A DNA stretch of 64,000 bases from Sphingomonas sediminicola. GTDB lineage: Bacteria > Pseudomonadota > Alphaproteobacteria > Sphingomonadales > Sphingomonadaceae. The stretch spans positions 2,513,501 to 2,577,500 of the forward strand of contig NZ_CP060782.1 in assembly GCF_014489515.1 (NCBI RefSeq), read 5' to 3'. Positions 16,395 through 26,348 of the stretch are shown here, piece after piece (the first letter of the stretch is position 1; each line of letters opens with the position of its first letter). The position numbers were made by a program, and so were the translations under genes. The notes beneath the pieces were generated by a model. That model worked only from the letters and a program-made list of their open reading frames with translations. It was not told the DNA's origin and ran no database searches.

Positions 16395-16978
16395 AGGATG
16401 ATCTGCTCGTTGTCCGGGAAGAGGCAGGGCTAGGGTCTCGCACGGCTCGACCCGACGTTGATCCGCTCACGTATCTCAAAGGCAAGCGCGCAGCTATCGC
16501 AGGCCCGGGCTCAAGCGGCGCAGTAACAAGGCGAGGCCAATCGGGTCCGAGGGCTCGATGAACCCGGCATTCTGCCGGACGGAGAGGATGGCTGCGGTTG
16601 AGCAGGGCTCGCCTGATGGAACGCGCGCCGCCGTAGGCGGCGTTCCTTCCTGATCGCAGAAGATCGTTGGACCCAAAAGATTATCCGAGATGATTTCTGA
16701 GGCAAACGGGATCTTTCTGGAAAAGAAGAACAGGACACCGAGGTTAATCAACCCAAATTGCTAGCGCAGGAACTTGTTGAGTCTGAAACAACGAATGTGT
16801 CGAATCATCAGGAAGATTTCCAGAACCTATTCATTAGAACATCCACAATACTTCCACAACAAACCGATACGCATTCATTCATTGTTAGAACATCGGAAAA
16901 CGGCATTTTGATACTTTGACAAATCGACAATTCGCATCGATTATCACGCGCGAGTTGTTGTGGCAGTTGGAGTAGCAG
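16395..16978. other. Non-coding stretch: flank and probable left end of the transposon
   Basis: 584 bp without a supported gene. The first ~380 bp are GC-rich and contain a minus-strand open frame (16494-16751) with no family resemblance. From about 16775 the composition turns AT-rich and contains two copies of TTAGAACATC and several TGT starts, as expected for the binding sites of a Tn7/Tn5053-type transposase. The switch in base composition marks the likely junction of host and element. Confidence 0.5.
16834..16894 (+). repeat. Repeated 10-mer in the transposon left end
   Basis: TTAGAACATC occurs at 16834-16843 and again at 16885-16894, 51 bp apart, each preceded by an ATTCATT-like sequence. 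Direct repeats at such spacing next to the transposase gene are what TnsB/TniA binding sites look like. I did not see the sequence or its complement at the right side of the module. Confidence 0.5.
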
Positions 16979-17179
16979 ATGAGTGCGCCGGTCCGACTGA
17001 AGGTTGGGGACTGCTTCGTCCTGGACGGCATGTCTTCGCCGCTATGCCGTGTTCTCAAGGTTACGAAGGCGGGCATCAGCGTGCTCAAGAGCGGCAAGGA
17101 TGAGGATGAGCCCGAGACCATCTCCTTCGGCGAGGTGTTGCAGGCTTATGGACGGCGGAGGTTCCGCATTGGCCCGTAA
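16979..17179 (+). CDS. N-terminal segment of the TniA transposase (separate frame)
   Basis: 66 aa (MSAPVRLKVGDCFVLDGMSS … FRIGP). A small beta-rich start domain with VGDCFVLDG and RVLKVTKAGISVLKSGKD resembles the extreme N-terminus of Mu/TniA-type transposases. Its end runs into the frame V-NLDSLQADKVEML that leads directly into the 17212 frame, with a CCC run at the junction. I think it is the first part of tniA separated by a one-base shift; an independent small protein remains possible. Confidence 0.5.
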   Translation: MSAPVRLKVGDCFVLDGMSSPLCRVLKVTKAGISVLKSGKDEDEPETISFGEVLQAYGRRRFRIGP

Positions 17180-17211
17180 ATCTCGACAGCCTCCAAGCTG
17201 ACAAGGTCGAG

Positions 17212-19207
17212 ATGTTGCAGTCGGCCTTTACCGCTTGGCCGGCGCACGTCAGGAGAGAAGCGGCTCGGCGGTTGGCTTATGTGTCAGAAGTCGACCAGCG
17301 CATCCCTGTTTGCGGGACGATCAGGGCCGCCTGCCTCTCGGCACGCGGCGAGACCTTTTCCGCCCACTTCGAAGCTTGGGAGGCAGAAGAGAAGAACGCG
17401 GCGCTCATAATCCATAGCTCTAGGACCCACCGGAAGGGAGAGAGCTTCGACGGGCCAGCTGTCAAGCACCGGCGGGTGAAACAGCCTTCTGCCCGGACCA
17501 TAGAGAACTGGTACGGCGATTGGCGGGATGCCGGACGCGACATCTGCGCTCTCATTCCGAGCTATCACCGCAGAGGCTGCCGTAGCCCCATTACAAGGCC
17601 AAGGATCGGTCAGGCTTCGACACATATCATTATGCCAAGAAGGCGATCGACGAAGTCTACATGACGTTGTTGCGACCTCCATCCACGGCCGCTTGGGAGG
17701 TGTACAAGGACTGTGTCGAAGAAAGCAGCTTGCCCGCCACCGAGCTGATGTCTGATCGAGGCTTTCGCGATTACATCGACAGGCTCTACACGCCTGAAGA
17801 GCAGTGCATAGCACGCAAGGGCCGGAAGAAGGCCTTCCTCGAGCACGGCATTTTCATTCCACAGGACCTACCCGACATCCCGCTCGATGAGGTGGAGATC
17901 GATCACTGCTTGGTGGACGTCATATTGATACACAAGAACGGGCGGATTGCCGGTCGGCCGTGGATTACCGTCCTTCTCGATAGGGCAACGAGATGCGTTC
18001 TCGGCATTCACATCACCTTCCAGCCGCCGAGCTACCACTCCGTCCGCCTAGCGATTGCCCACTCGGCTTATCCAAAGGATCTCTCGACGTTCCCGTCCAT
18101 CAAACGAAAATGGGCGTGCTTCGGAGTGCCCAAATACTTGATCAGTGATCAGGGCAAGGAGTTCAAATGCGCGAGTTTCAAGGCGACCTGCGCTGCGCTA
18201 GACATCATTCCGGTCCCTCTTCCAGGTCGCAGCCCTTGGCTCAAAGGTGCTATTGAGCGGCTGTTCGGGTACATGGGTATAGCCGTCTTTGACCTGATGG
18301 ACGGCGCAACGAAGTTTAACGACGTCGAGGCCTACCGATCAGCAAAAAGTGCTCGTCTAGATAAGGACGAATTCACGAAGCGGCTCATCCGCTGGATTGT
18401 CGATCGCTATCATCATCGACCGCATCCCAAGCTCGAAGAGCGCTACGGAAGGGGTACGACGCCTGACATGGCGTGGCAGGTTCTGACCTCGCGCTACGGC
18501 ATTCGTTTGGCTCGTGACCCAGAGCAAGTGCATCTCATCACTGGCGAGATCTTCAATTGTCGGATCAGGTCGGATGGCATCCGGATCGGTCCGCAATGGT
18601 ACTTAGACAAAGATGTAATGGAGCGGCTTCGCAAGAGGCACGGACCTGGCAAGGTCTGGCGGGTTCATCGGGACGATACCGACTGGGGATATATCCGTCT
18701 TCTGGATGATACAGGCCGCGTGCCCCACTGGATCACGATACCTAATGCCAACCGCGAGGTCATGAGCGGCGTCTCCAGAGAGCAGTTCAAGATCATCCTC
18801 GACGAAGCGCGCCAGATGACCCGCGAAGGTGCGGAGATCCAGGTTGCCACCCTCGCTCGCGCCAAGAACCGCTTAGAGCGCGAGAGTGCGGCGCTTCAAA
18901 ACGGAGAATACAAGCGGAACAGCACTCATAAATATCTGCTCAAATGGACCAAGTACGGGACCTTGGGACGTTGGTGACCCCGGTCCCGGGGTTCGAGCAC
19001 CAAGTCATCGCCAACGACCAGGACCCCCTGTTGGAGGATGACTCGTTCGAGCTTGCAGCGGCTTGCGAACCGTCGCGCGTCGTCTCACCTGAGCCTAGAG
19101 CAAAGAACGCTGACCAAGTTGGCTTGCCACAAGTCGACGAGGAATCTTTGGATGAGCTGGCAGCCCTCATTGAGGAACGCATGAAGCTTTGGCGGGCTAA
19201 ATCATGA
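17212..19207 (+). CDS. tniA: TniA/TnsB-type DDE transposase, with frameshifts
   Basis: The inferred product is about 660 aa. The N-terminal frame (17212-17590) has a helical DNA-binding region ending ARTIENWYGDWRDAGRD. At about 17586-17590 (CCCC) the frame changes, continuing HYKAKDRSGFDTYHYAKKAI into the catalytic core: first Asp in EVEIDHCLVDV, second in YLISDQGKEF, Glu in WLKGAIERLFGY. The C-terminal Mu-type beta-barrel follows (LITGEIFNCRIRSDGIRIG). Two more shifts near 18955 and 18990 join the last segment (FEHQVIANDQDPLLEDD … ERMKLWRAKS), probably the ATPase-interacting tail. Catalytic residues are all present. Confidence 0.85.
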
Positions 19208-20282
19208 TGGTCGGGTACGCACCTGGCGAACTCGAAGCCACCATCGCCAGCAGCCGTCTTGAGCAAAGTATCGTCCAGCACAAGTTGCTCTTCCATGGCT
19301 TGCAACGTCTACGCCTGCACCAGGCACGAAGTCTGAAGCTCTTCGAGGGCTCCTCACAGCCATCGCATCTGCTCATCGTCACAGGCCTCCCTGGGGCAGG
19401 GAAATCAACGTTGCTCAAGCAGCACAAGCGCGACTTTCCCGACGTTGAGACAATCGACGGTCGAATGATGCCCGTAGTGCTGGTCGAAATGCCTTTTCCC
19501 TGCACTCGCAAGGGTCTCGTCGAGGCCATACTCATGGCGATGGGCCATGAGCCCAGCGCCAACTGGAATACCGCCCGTATCGTAGACGAGATCGCTAATT
19601 TCGCGCGGCGGCACGATGTTCTCATGATCGCCATTGATGAGGCAGACCGCATCTTTGGCTCTGAAGCGCCAATATTGGCGAAGTTTCTCGTGTCGCTTCT
19701 GAACAGCCTCGACTGTCAGCTCGTGCTTGCCGGAGCTCCCGAGATTCAGCAGCTCCACAAAGGCTGGGGCCTGGAGAGACGGAAAGAGGTGGATCTGAAC
19801 CTCGATCCTTACCGCTTCAACACTAGAGAGGGCCAGACCGACTTCCGCTCAATGCTCGGGCTGTTCGAAGAGAACATGGGGTTGCCCGAACCATCGCTCA
19901 TAAACTCGCCGGATTTCAGCAAGCGACTCTACCTCGCGTCAGGGGGCAGGTTGGCCTCGTCAGCAAGCTCTTGGTCGAGGCTTTGAGGCGTGCTCACATG
20001 AGGCAGATGGCCAAGATCGATCTTGCACTCCTCGGCGAGGTTTACGTCGCCTTCAAGCGGGGCGACGAGGACGAGGAGATCGAATTCGATTGCGACGCAG
20101 AAACCATTGATGCGGCCGAACCTCTTCCGTTGAGTGACAATCCTTTTCTCTGCACCTCGGCTCGCTTGAAAATCCTGTGGGATGATCTTCACGCCGAAAG
20201 AGCGCGCAAGGCGAGGGATAATGCGAAGCCCGCGGTGAACAACGCCACGATAGGAGCCAAGGGAAAAGGCAAAAGCTCGTAG
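19204..20282 (+). CDS. tniB: TniB/TnsC-type AAA+ ATPase, one frameshift
   Basis: About 359 aa if the shift is joined. Walker A is GLPGAGKSTLLKQ near residue 63, Walker B LMIAIDEADRIFG near 142, then the sensor region CQLVLAGAPEIQQL. The frame breaks in a GGGGG run at 19942-19946 and resumes as QVGLVSKLLVEALRRAHM … to 20282, giving the arginine-finger/lid helices and a basic tail (KGKGKSS). The start overlaps the tniA stop by 4 bp. It is the transposition regulator that carries target information from TniQ to TniA. Confidence 0.85.
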
Positions 20283-22006
20283 GTGTCACGGGCTCTGACC
20301 CTCAGGCTCCGGCCAAGGCTAATGGAGCCGGCGCATGGCGCCTTCGTCAGGCTAGCGGGCAGGATGGGTTATCGGGCCCTCCGAGATCTTCGACGCCGCC
20401 TTCGATTTTCACTGCACGATCTCACGAAGGGAATGAACGTCGATGAATTTGCGTTTCGAGCAGGCCTAGATCCGGGCAGCTCATGAAGTGGTCTCCGGTA
20501 AGGCGACCGACAGGCCGTCTAGTCGAGCTCCGAGGCGAGCTGATCAGACTTGGGGATTGGTCCACTACGTTCCGACGGCGGTGTGAGCTTTGTCTGAACG
20601 GCGATTTCGAACGAGCGCGATCTCTTGGAATCGACGACCGGGCCTGGGCCTGTCATCGCTTCCACTGGGACGTTCAATCGATTTCCACTTGTCCTGAGCA
20701 TGGCTGCGCCCTGACGGACGATTGCTCCGCCTGCGGCCGGCGGCAGCGTTGGTCCGACCCGTCACTGCTTTATTGCGCGTGCGGCGCCCGGTTGACCTGC
20801 AGACTATTCGCGACCGCTCGCTCCGTTTGCAGCGACTATCTTGCCGGCCGGCTTGGAGTCAGCGACCGCTTAAGCTGCGAGCTACTCGATGCGCTCGACT
20901 ATCGGCATGCGGTTCGTGCTGTGAGGATTTTGAGCTTCGCCGCTTCCGATGCTGGCATCGAAGCTGTCGGAGATTTTTGCACGCCAGCGGACCGCGGATG
21001 GACGATCGCCAAAAATTGGGTCGATTCGATCCCGTTGCTTCTGGACAGTCTCTTAAAGCGCCGAGGTCGTAGAGGCTCGGGCCTCATAGAGGCTTACGGC
21101 AGACTTTATACCGAGACGGACGAGCAAAGCGCAGGGCCGATCTTCTCAGAACAGCTTCTTGCCGCGATTGAGCGGCACGCGGTCCAACACGGCATAATAG
21201 CCGAGAACGAGTGCCGACGTGGGCGACCGCCCCTAGGAACCGTGAGCGTCACCGGCCTGGCTAGAAGACTAGGACGATCATACGAGACGACAAGGTCGCT
21301 GCTGAGGGAGGCCAACGCCATTCCTCGGGGCTCCCGACGCGGTGTGGCATTCGCCATAGAGGCGTCGATTGCCGATTCACTGCCGCCGCGCCAGCCCGAG
21401 AGCGCGACCCAAGTCCTTGGCGTGGGCAAGCGGCAAGCTGCTCAACTCGTTGCCGAGTTTTGCCTGAAGAATAATCTGGGTCGCCCATGTCCCGAGATGG
21501 CTCGGAGGTGGGTAAGCAGCCTCCCAACATATCAAAGCCTTCCGTCTGAAACTGGTCTTCTATCGGACGTGTGCCGAAATCGCGCGGTGTCGCTCGCCAA
21601 TATTTGCCACGGCATCATTGCAGGTCGCGTCCGCTGCACGCGGCTGACTGCGACCGGCGGCTTGAGCGACTTCCGTGTCAGCGTTGAGGATTGCGTGAGC
21701 CTCAAACGGGCATCCGAGTGGACCATTAAGGACGTCAGTCAAAGGTTCGGCGCGCATCATCAAGCCCTACTTGAACTGGTGAAGCTGGGCGTGCTGGCGC
21801 GACACGGGCGAAAGCTGTGCCGAGAGAATGTAGAGGCATTTTTCGCAGAGCATCTAACTACAGCTCAGCTCGCCGAGAGGCTGCATATCGCAGCCAAGCA
21901 GGTGATAGGTTTCGCGGACCGACGAGGCGTTCACCCTGCGTTCGGCCCACCGAGCGTTCGCCAAACATTTTTCCGACTGCAGGATTGCCGTCAACTGAGT
22001 CTCTAG
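20283..22006 (+). CDS. tniQ: TniQ family protein 1, one frameshift
   Basis: About 574 aa. The start (GTG at 20283, directly after the tniB stop) reads LTLRLRPRLMEPAHGAFVRLAGRMGYRALRD, the TniQ N-terminal signature. A shift at about 20478-20485 leads to RLVELRGELIRLGDW and the zinc-finger part: CELCLNGDFERAR, ACHRFHWDVQSISTCPEHGC, CSACGRRQ and YCACGARL. The C-terminal half carries helix-turn-helix-like segments (SVTGLARRLGRSYETTRSLLR; LTTAQLAERLHIAAKQVIGF), suggesting direct target DNA recognition as in TnsD. Confidence 0.8.
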
Positions 22007-22066
22007 GACGGGTGGCGAGCAGTCGATCGAGCGGGTCAACGACATCGTGATCAATGGGAGTGTCTT

Positions 22067-23941
22067 ATGGGAACCCCAAGGCCACATCTGCGGAAGAGAC
22101 CACCACATCTCTTACGAAAGGCCCCTCTCTACATACGGGAGCGAGCGGACGAGGCTCCCGCCTCCATCTGGTGCCGCCTAGCGAGGCGGGCCGGTTATCA
22201 AAATGTCACCGACTTTTTGAATACAGCTGGCGCGAAAGGCGACGTCATGAATTCGCCATGGCGGGAAGAGTCCCTGATCGCGCTCGCAAACGTTTCGGGT
22301 CAGGATTTGGAGACCTTAAAAGCTCGAACGCCGCTGTCCACTGATCGCGGAATCATCCTGAACTCCATCCTGCTGACAGACCACACGCGCTTTCCTCATC
22401 CCGGAGGAGCTTTCATCGATTCAGTCTGTCCCGAGTGTTTGGCCAACGATCTTGAGCACCTCGAGGGCCGGAGGACTGCAGGCCCTATCGTCGTTTCTGG
22501 TGGCCCTCTCCTTTATAGGCTGCCCCTCCATCGGCGGCCCTTGATTTCCCGATGCCCGGGCTGTGGAGACCAGCTCCAAACCCGCAGAGTGCGGGTCGAG
22601 TCTTGTGTCTGTGGGGCAAATTTGGCGCGGTGCTCCGAACTCCAAGCGGAAGTGGCAACGTTGGACGCGGCGTTTGTTGGCTACCTTATGGGTTCTCCGA
22701 GGCCGTCCTGGACTCTCCCATATGATCTTCAGACCCTCTCGGATCTTTGTCTGCGAGTTGGTCTCTTTTTCAGTGACGCTCCGTATCTGGATGTTGGACG
22801 ACACCTGCCGCCTCACGAGATCATGCGGATGTCATCTGAGGCATTCGACCTTCTGCTAGACGCTGACGGAGACCTTTGTCAGGTCATCGGCGAGAAAGCC
22901 GCGCGGAGAGCGGGTCACGGCTTTTCGCGCGTTTTTGGTCCGCTCGCGCACTTTCATGAACAGCGCATACGCAGACACCGCCGCGAGTTGCCGTTCATGT
23001 CTGCTCTTGAGAGGCTATGGAAGGAGATTGTCCTGAACCGCGCCCGTGGTGTGGCACGTCATAATCGTCAGCAGCCGTTGCGCTTTTCGCTAAGTGAAGT
23101 TGCGCTCTTAAACGAGGTTTCTGAGGCGGCGGTTGCCGAAATCGTCGCGGAGCTTACCGAGACAAAAGTCGAGGATTGGTCTCCGGCGGCGATGCTGGAT
23201 GCAAAGCTGATTCAATCAGTCAGGCTGAAGATCGGACATACTGGCACCATACATGAACTCGCCGCGATGTTGGGTGTCGGTTGGAAAGTCGTGCTCCAAC
23301 TGGCCGAGCGTGGAGTTTTTCAGCGCGTGAGCGGGAAGACGTCTACGAAGGCAAACCTGTTCGATCTGAGGGCGCCCCGCGCATTCGTGGCTGCGGCTGC
23401 AGAAGGGAAGCCGACCTTCTCAGAACAGCCGGATGACCTCGTTTCAATAATTACCCGTAGATCTCAGAGCATTGCTGAGATTGTTCGAGCCATTCAGGAC
23501 GGTCAGCTTGAATGTGAGGGCCGGCTGAAAGGAGTAGCTGGATTGGCGGGGCTGCTCGTTAGGGATCAGCAATTGGGTTGGGACTACCGGCAATATGAAG
23601 TCGAGTTCGGCCTACCAATTTACGACGGCGGCGCGAGGCTTATGATGGGGGACTGGGCCGTTAATCGATTAATAGAGGCCGGCTTCCTGGAAATTTATCC
23701 TTCGTCGCGTAATCGCACAAAATCTCACACTGTGACGCGCCGGTCGCTCGAAGCGTTCGCGGAGCGTTACGTCAGTAAGGCCGAGTTGGCGGCCAGATCG
23801 GATCTTGCGCAAGAGATCATCACAAAGCGCATGCGCGTGGCGAGAATTCCGTGCCTCGAAATGAACGGTTCTCGCTTCCACCGCGTTTTCGAGCGCGAGC
23901 GCGCCCTTCACGCTTTAGGACTGAACGAGGAACCCATTTAA
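22067..23941 (+). CDS. TniQ-like protein 2 (second, divergent TniQ)
   Basis: 624 aa, intact, ATG with a GGGAG site upstream, 60 bp after the first tniQ. N-terminal ASIWCRLARRAGYQNVTDFL and ALANVSGQDLETLKART correspond to the TniQ start domain. Zinc ligands appear in CPECLANDLEH, RLPLHRRPLISRCPGCGDQL and ESCVCGANLARC. The C-terminal half has several predicted HTH segments (IHELAAMLGVGWKVVLQLAERG; SKAELAARSDLAQEIITKRM). Size and layout resemble TnsD/TniQ2-type target selectors, so the element may have two targeting modes. Confidence 0.75.
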   Translation: MGTPRPHLRKRPPHLLRKAPLYIRERADEAPASIWCRLARRAGYQNVTDFLNTAGAKGDVMNSPWREESLIALANVSGQDLETLKARTPLSTDRGIILNSILLTDHTRFPHPGGAFIDSVCPECLANDLEHLEGRRTAGPIVVSGGPLLYRLPLHRRPLISRCPGCGDQLQTRRVRVESCVCGANLARCSELQAEVATLDAAFVGYLMGSPRPSWTLPYDLQTLSDLCLRVGLFFSDAPYLDVGRHLPPHEIMRMSSEAFDLLLDADGDLCQVIGEKAARRAGHGFSRVFGPLAHFHEQRIRRHRRELPFMSALERLWKEIVLNRARGVARHNRQQPLRFSLSEVALLNEVSEAAVAEIVAELTETKVEDWSPAAMLDAKLIQSVRLKIGHTGTIHELAAMLGVGWKVVLQLAERGVFQRVSGKTSTKANLFDLRAPRAFVAAAAEGKPTFSEQPDDLVSIITRRSQSIAEIVRAIQDGQLECEGRLKGVAGLAGLLVRDQQLGWDYRQYEVEFGLPIYDGGARLMMGDWAVNRLIEAGFLEIYPSSRNRTKSHTVTRRSLEAFAERYVSKAELAARSDLAQEIITKRMRVARIPCLEMNGSRFHRVFERERALHALGLNEEPI

Positions 23942-24073
23942 TGCTTCCGAAAGAGATTAAGAGCTGCTTTATCGCTTCCGCGACGCGGGAGATTGCCTTC
24001 CGAATTCGCGGATCGGCTCCGCTTTTTCGGCTCCGTTGAGAACTGCCTTGGCGAGCCCGGTGTTGCCACAGTC

Positions 24074-24844
24074 GTGACCGTTGAATCGTCGATCACCGTC
24101 GCAAGCTACAATGTGCGCAAGGCCATCGGCACCGACCGGCGCCGAAACCCGCAGCGCGTGCTCGATGTGCTCCACGAAATGGATGCCGACATCGTCGCCC
24201 TGCAGGAAGCGGACAAGCGCTTCGGCGGACGCGGCGCGGCCGTGCCGCACGAGCTGATCGACGATCACGGGACGTACAGGCCGGTGTTCTTCGGAGTGAA
24301 GCACCGGCGCGTTCTGGACCGCATGCCGGGCGGAAAGCATGTCGACGCGCTGCTCAAGATCAACACGCGCAACATGGGCTGGCACGGCAACGCCATCCTC
24401 GTGAAGCAGCATGTCGGCGTGCTCGACTGTGCGGCGCTTGAGCTTCCGACATTCGAGCCGCGCGGGGCCGTGCTTGCTGAATTGTTGATCGGCGAGAGGC
24501 CCGTCCGGGTGATCGGCATGCATCTCGATCTCTCCGGAATGTGGCGACGGCGCCAGATCCGGGCGATCCTTGAGGCCGTGGCAAAGCGGCCTCAGAAAAT
24601 GCCCACCATCCTGATGGGCGACACCAACGAGTGGCGCGAAGCGGCGGGCTGCCTCAGGGACTTTGAACCGCATTTCCATATCGCTCCGACCGGGCCGAGC
24701 TTCCATTCGCGGCACCCGGTGGCGGCGCTCGATCGCATCATAGTCGACAAGGAATTGCGGATCGATGCGGCCGGCGTGCACATGAGTCCCTCGGCGCGGC
24801 GCGCGTCGGACCATCTGCCAATCTGGGCGCGGCTCTCGCCTTAG
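24074..24844 (+). CDS. Endonuclease/exonuclease/phosphatase family protein
   Basis: 256 aa from a GTG at 24074; a TTG start at 23993 would add 27 residues without family resemblance that abut the transposon. EEP-fold motifs are complete: SYNVRKA, VALQEADKRFG, GMHLDLS, LMGDTNEWRE, and the terminal ASDHLPIWA His. Family members hydrolyse phosphodiesters (nucleases, lipid phosphodiesterases); the substrate is not determined here. It is convergent with rpoN, whose stop it overlaps by 4 bp. Confidence 0.8.
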   Translation: MTVESSITVASYNVRKAIGTDRRRNPQRVLDVLHEMDADIVALQEADKRFGGRGAAVPHELIDDHGTYRPVFFGVKHRRVLDRMPGGKHVDALLKINTRNMGWHGNAILVKQHVGVLDCAALELPTFEPRGAVLAELLIGERPVRVIGMHLDLSGMWRRRQIRAILEAVAKRPQKMPTILMGDTNEWREAAGCLRDFEPHFHIAPTGPSFHSRHPVAALDRIIVDKELRIDAAGVHMSPSARRASDHLPIWARLSP

Positions 24845-26322
24845 GCGGCGCCGGCCATCTTCCGTTGGCGGCGGCGGTGGATGGATGAGCCGATCCCCAT
24901 CGACTCCCGATATTTGACGACGGTGCGGCGGGCGCAGTCGAAGCCGCGCTGCTTGAGCAGGCCGGCGATGGCGTCGTCGCTCAGCACATCGGCCTCACTT
25001 TCGATGATCTCGCGGATCGCCGCTTTTACCGCTTCGGCAGCAGCGCCTTCGCCCTCGCTCTCGGTCGAGGCGACGCCCGAGCCGAAAAAATATTTCAGCT
25101 CGAACAGGCCGCGATCGCAAAGCAGATACTTGTTCGAGGTGACCCGGCTGATCGTGGATTCGTGCATCTCGATCGCGTCGGCAATCTCGCGCAGGGTCAT
25201 CGGCTTCATCGCGGCGACACCCTTCTCGAAGAAGCCCTGCTGCCGCTTTACGATCTCGCTGACGACCTTGACGATCGTCCGGGCGCGCTGATCGAGCGCT
25301 TTCACCAGCCAGTTCGCGCTGGCCAGACATTCGCTGAGCCAAGCCCGCGATTTCTTGTCCTGCGGTCCGGTCTTCAGCTCCTGATAGTAGCGGCGATTGA
25401 CCAGCAGCCTCGGAAGCGTCGCCTGGTTGAGTTCGACCGCAAAGCCAAGCCGAGTCCGGCGGACGAACACGTCCGGCGAAACGCTTTCAGCTCCCCGGCT
25501 CGAGAACTGGCAGCCGGGTTTTGGATCGTAAGCGCGAAGCTCCCGGACCATGTCGGCGAGATCCTCGTCGTCAACCCCGCAAATGCGCTTGAGGTCGGCC
25601 ATGCGGCCCTTGGCGAGCAGATCGAGATTATCGATCAGCCTCGCCATGGCCGGATCGTAGCGGTCAGCCGCCTTGGCCTGCAGCGCGAGACATTCGGAGA
25701 GATTTCGAGCGCCTACCCCGGGCGGATCGAGGCTTTGGACGAGCCCGAGCGCCTCCCCGACGACCGCGACTGGCTCCTCCGTAGCTTCGGCAATGTCGCG
25801 GACCGGCACGTCCAGATAGCCGGTCTCTTCGAGCATTTCTGCGATGACCCGAGCGAGCTGTCCGACCGTGCCTGACGCGCCATGAAGCTGGTTGAGCAAA
25901 TGTTCGGACAGCGAGTCCGCCGTATATTCCATCCGCTCAAAATCCGGGCCGTCTTCGTCACCGCCGCCACTGCTGACAACGACATCGGCGAAGCTGTCGG
26001 TTTCCAGCGCTTCGCTGTCCCAGTCGAAATCGAGCGGCTGATCGGACGTGCCGTCCGACGAAGTCATCAGTTCATCGGCGCCGGGGACCGCTGGTTCGTC
26101 GGAGGAATCTACCGCGACTTCGGCATCCGCATCCAGGGGCGGGCCGCCCTCGTCGTCGCCGCCTGAAGCCGCCTCAAGGAGGGGGTTCTTGGATATCTCC
26201 TCCGCGATGACCGCTTCGAGCTCGAGGTTCGACAATTGCAGCAGGCGAATCGCCTGCTGCAGCTGAGGCGTCAGGACGAGTGCCTGAGTTTGTCGAAGGT
26301 CGAGGCGTGGGCCGAGCGCCAT
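24841..26322 (-). CDS. rpoN: RNA polymerase sigma-54 factor RpoN
   Basis: 493 aa. Region I is glutamine-rich (LRQTQALVLTPQLQQAIRLL), followed by an acidic region II (about residues 50-120), the core-binding region, an HTH (TLREIADAIEMHESTISRV) and the C-terminal RpoN box (ARRTVVKYRE) near residue 470. Length is typical. It directs transcription from -24/-12 promoters with enhancer-binding proteins. It follows lptB on the same strand after 26 bp, the usual arrangement in alphaproteobacteria. Confidence 0.96.
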   Translation of the reverse strand: MALGPRLDLRQTQALVLTPQLQQAIRLLQLSNLELEAVIAEEISKNPLLEAASGGDDEGGPPLDADAEVAVDSSDEPAVPGADELMTSSDGTSDQPLDFDWDSEALETDSFADVVVSSGGGDEDGPDFERMEYTADSLSEHLLNQLHGASGTVGQLARVIAEMLEETGYLDVPVRDIAEATEEPVAVVGEALGLVQSLDPPGVGARNLSECLALQAKAADRYDPAMARLIDNLDLLAKGRMADLKRICGVDDEDLADMVRELRAYDPKPGCQFSSRGAESVSPDVFVRRTRLGFAVELNQATLPRLLVNRRYYQELKTGPQDKKSRAWLSECLASANWLVKALDQRARTIVKVVSEIVKRQQGFFEKGVAAMKPMTLREIADAIEMHESTISRVTSNKYLLCDRGLFELKYFFGSGVASTESEGEGAAAEAVKAAIREIIESEADVLSDDAIAGLLKQRGFDCARRTVVKYRESMGIGSSIHRRRQRKMAGAA

Positions 26323-26348
26323 TGCGCTAAGAGACTAGCGGCAAAGAA

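Larger units (their letters stand above)
16775..23990 (+). mobile_element. Tn7/Tn5053-like transposition module tniA-tniB-tniQ-tniQ
   Basis: Four consecutive plus-strand transposition genes: DDE transposase, AAA+ ATPase, and two TniQ-like target-selection proteins, preceded by an AT-rich segment with repeated sequences. Gene order and tight spacing match Tn5053/Tn402 and Tn7-like elements. No tnsA-like endonuclease, serine resolvase (tniR), cargo or CRISPR array is visible. Both ends are approximate: candidate TGT left ends are at 16775 and 16796-16798, and I could not find a matching inverted end on the right before the next host gene. Confidence 0.7.

Noticed and set aside
16494..16751. Minus-strand 85-codon open frame in the transposon flank
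   Set aside because: No family resemblance, no ribosome site, and an alternative overlapping frame exists; looks like chance in GC-rich DNA.
16395..24000. CRISPR array or guide-RNA-directed (CAST) features in the transposition module
   Set aside because: I found no regularly spaced repeats with unique spacers and no cas gene in or near the module; two TniQ proteins alone do not show CRISPR-directed transposition.
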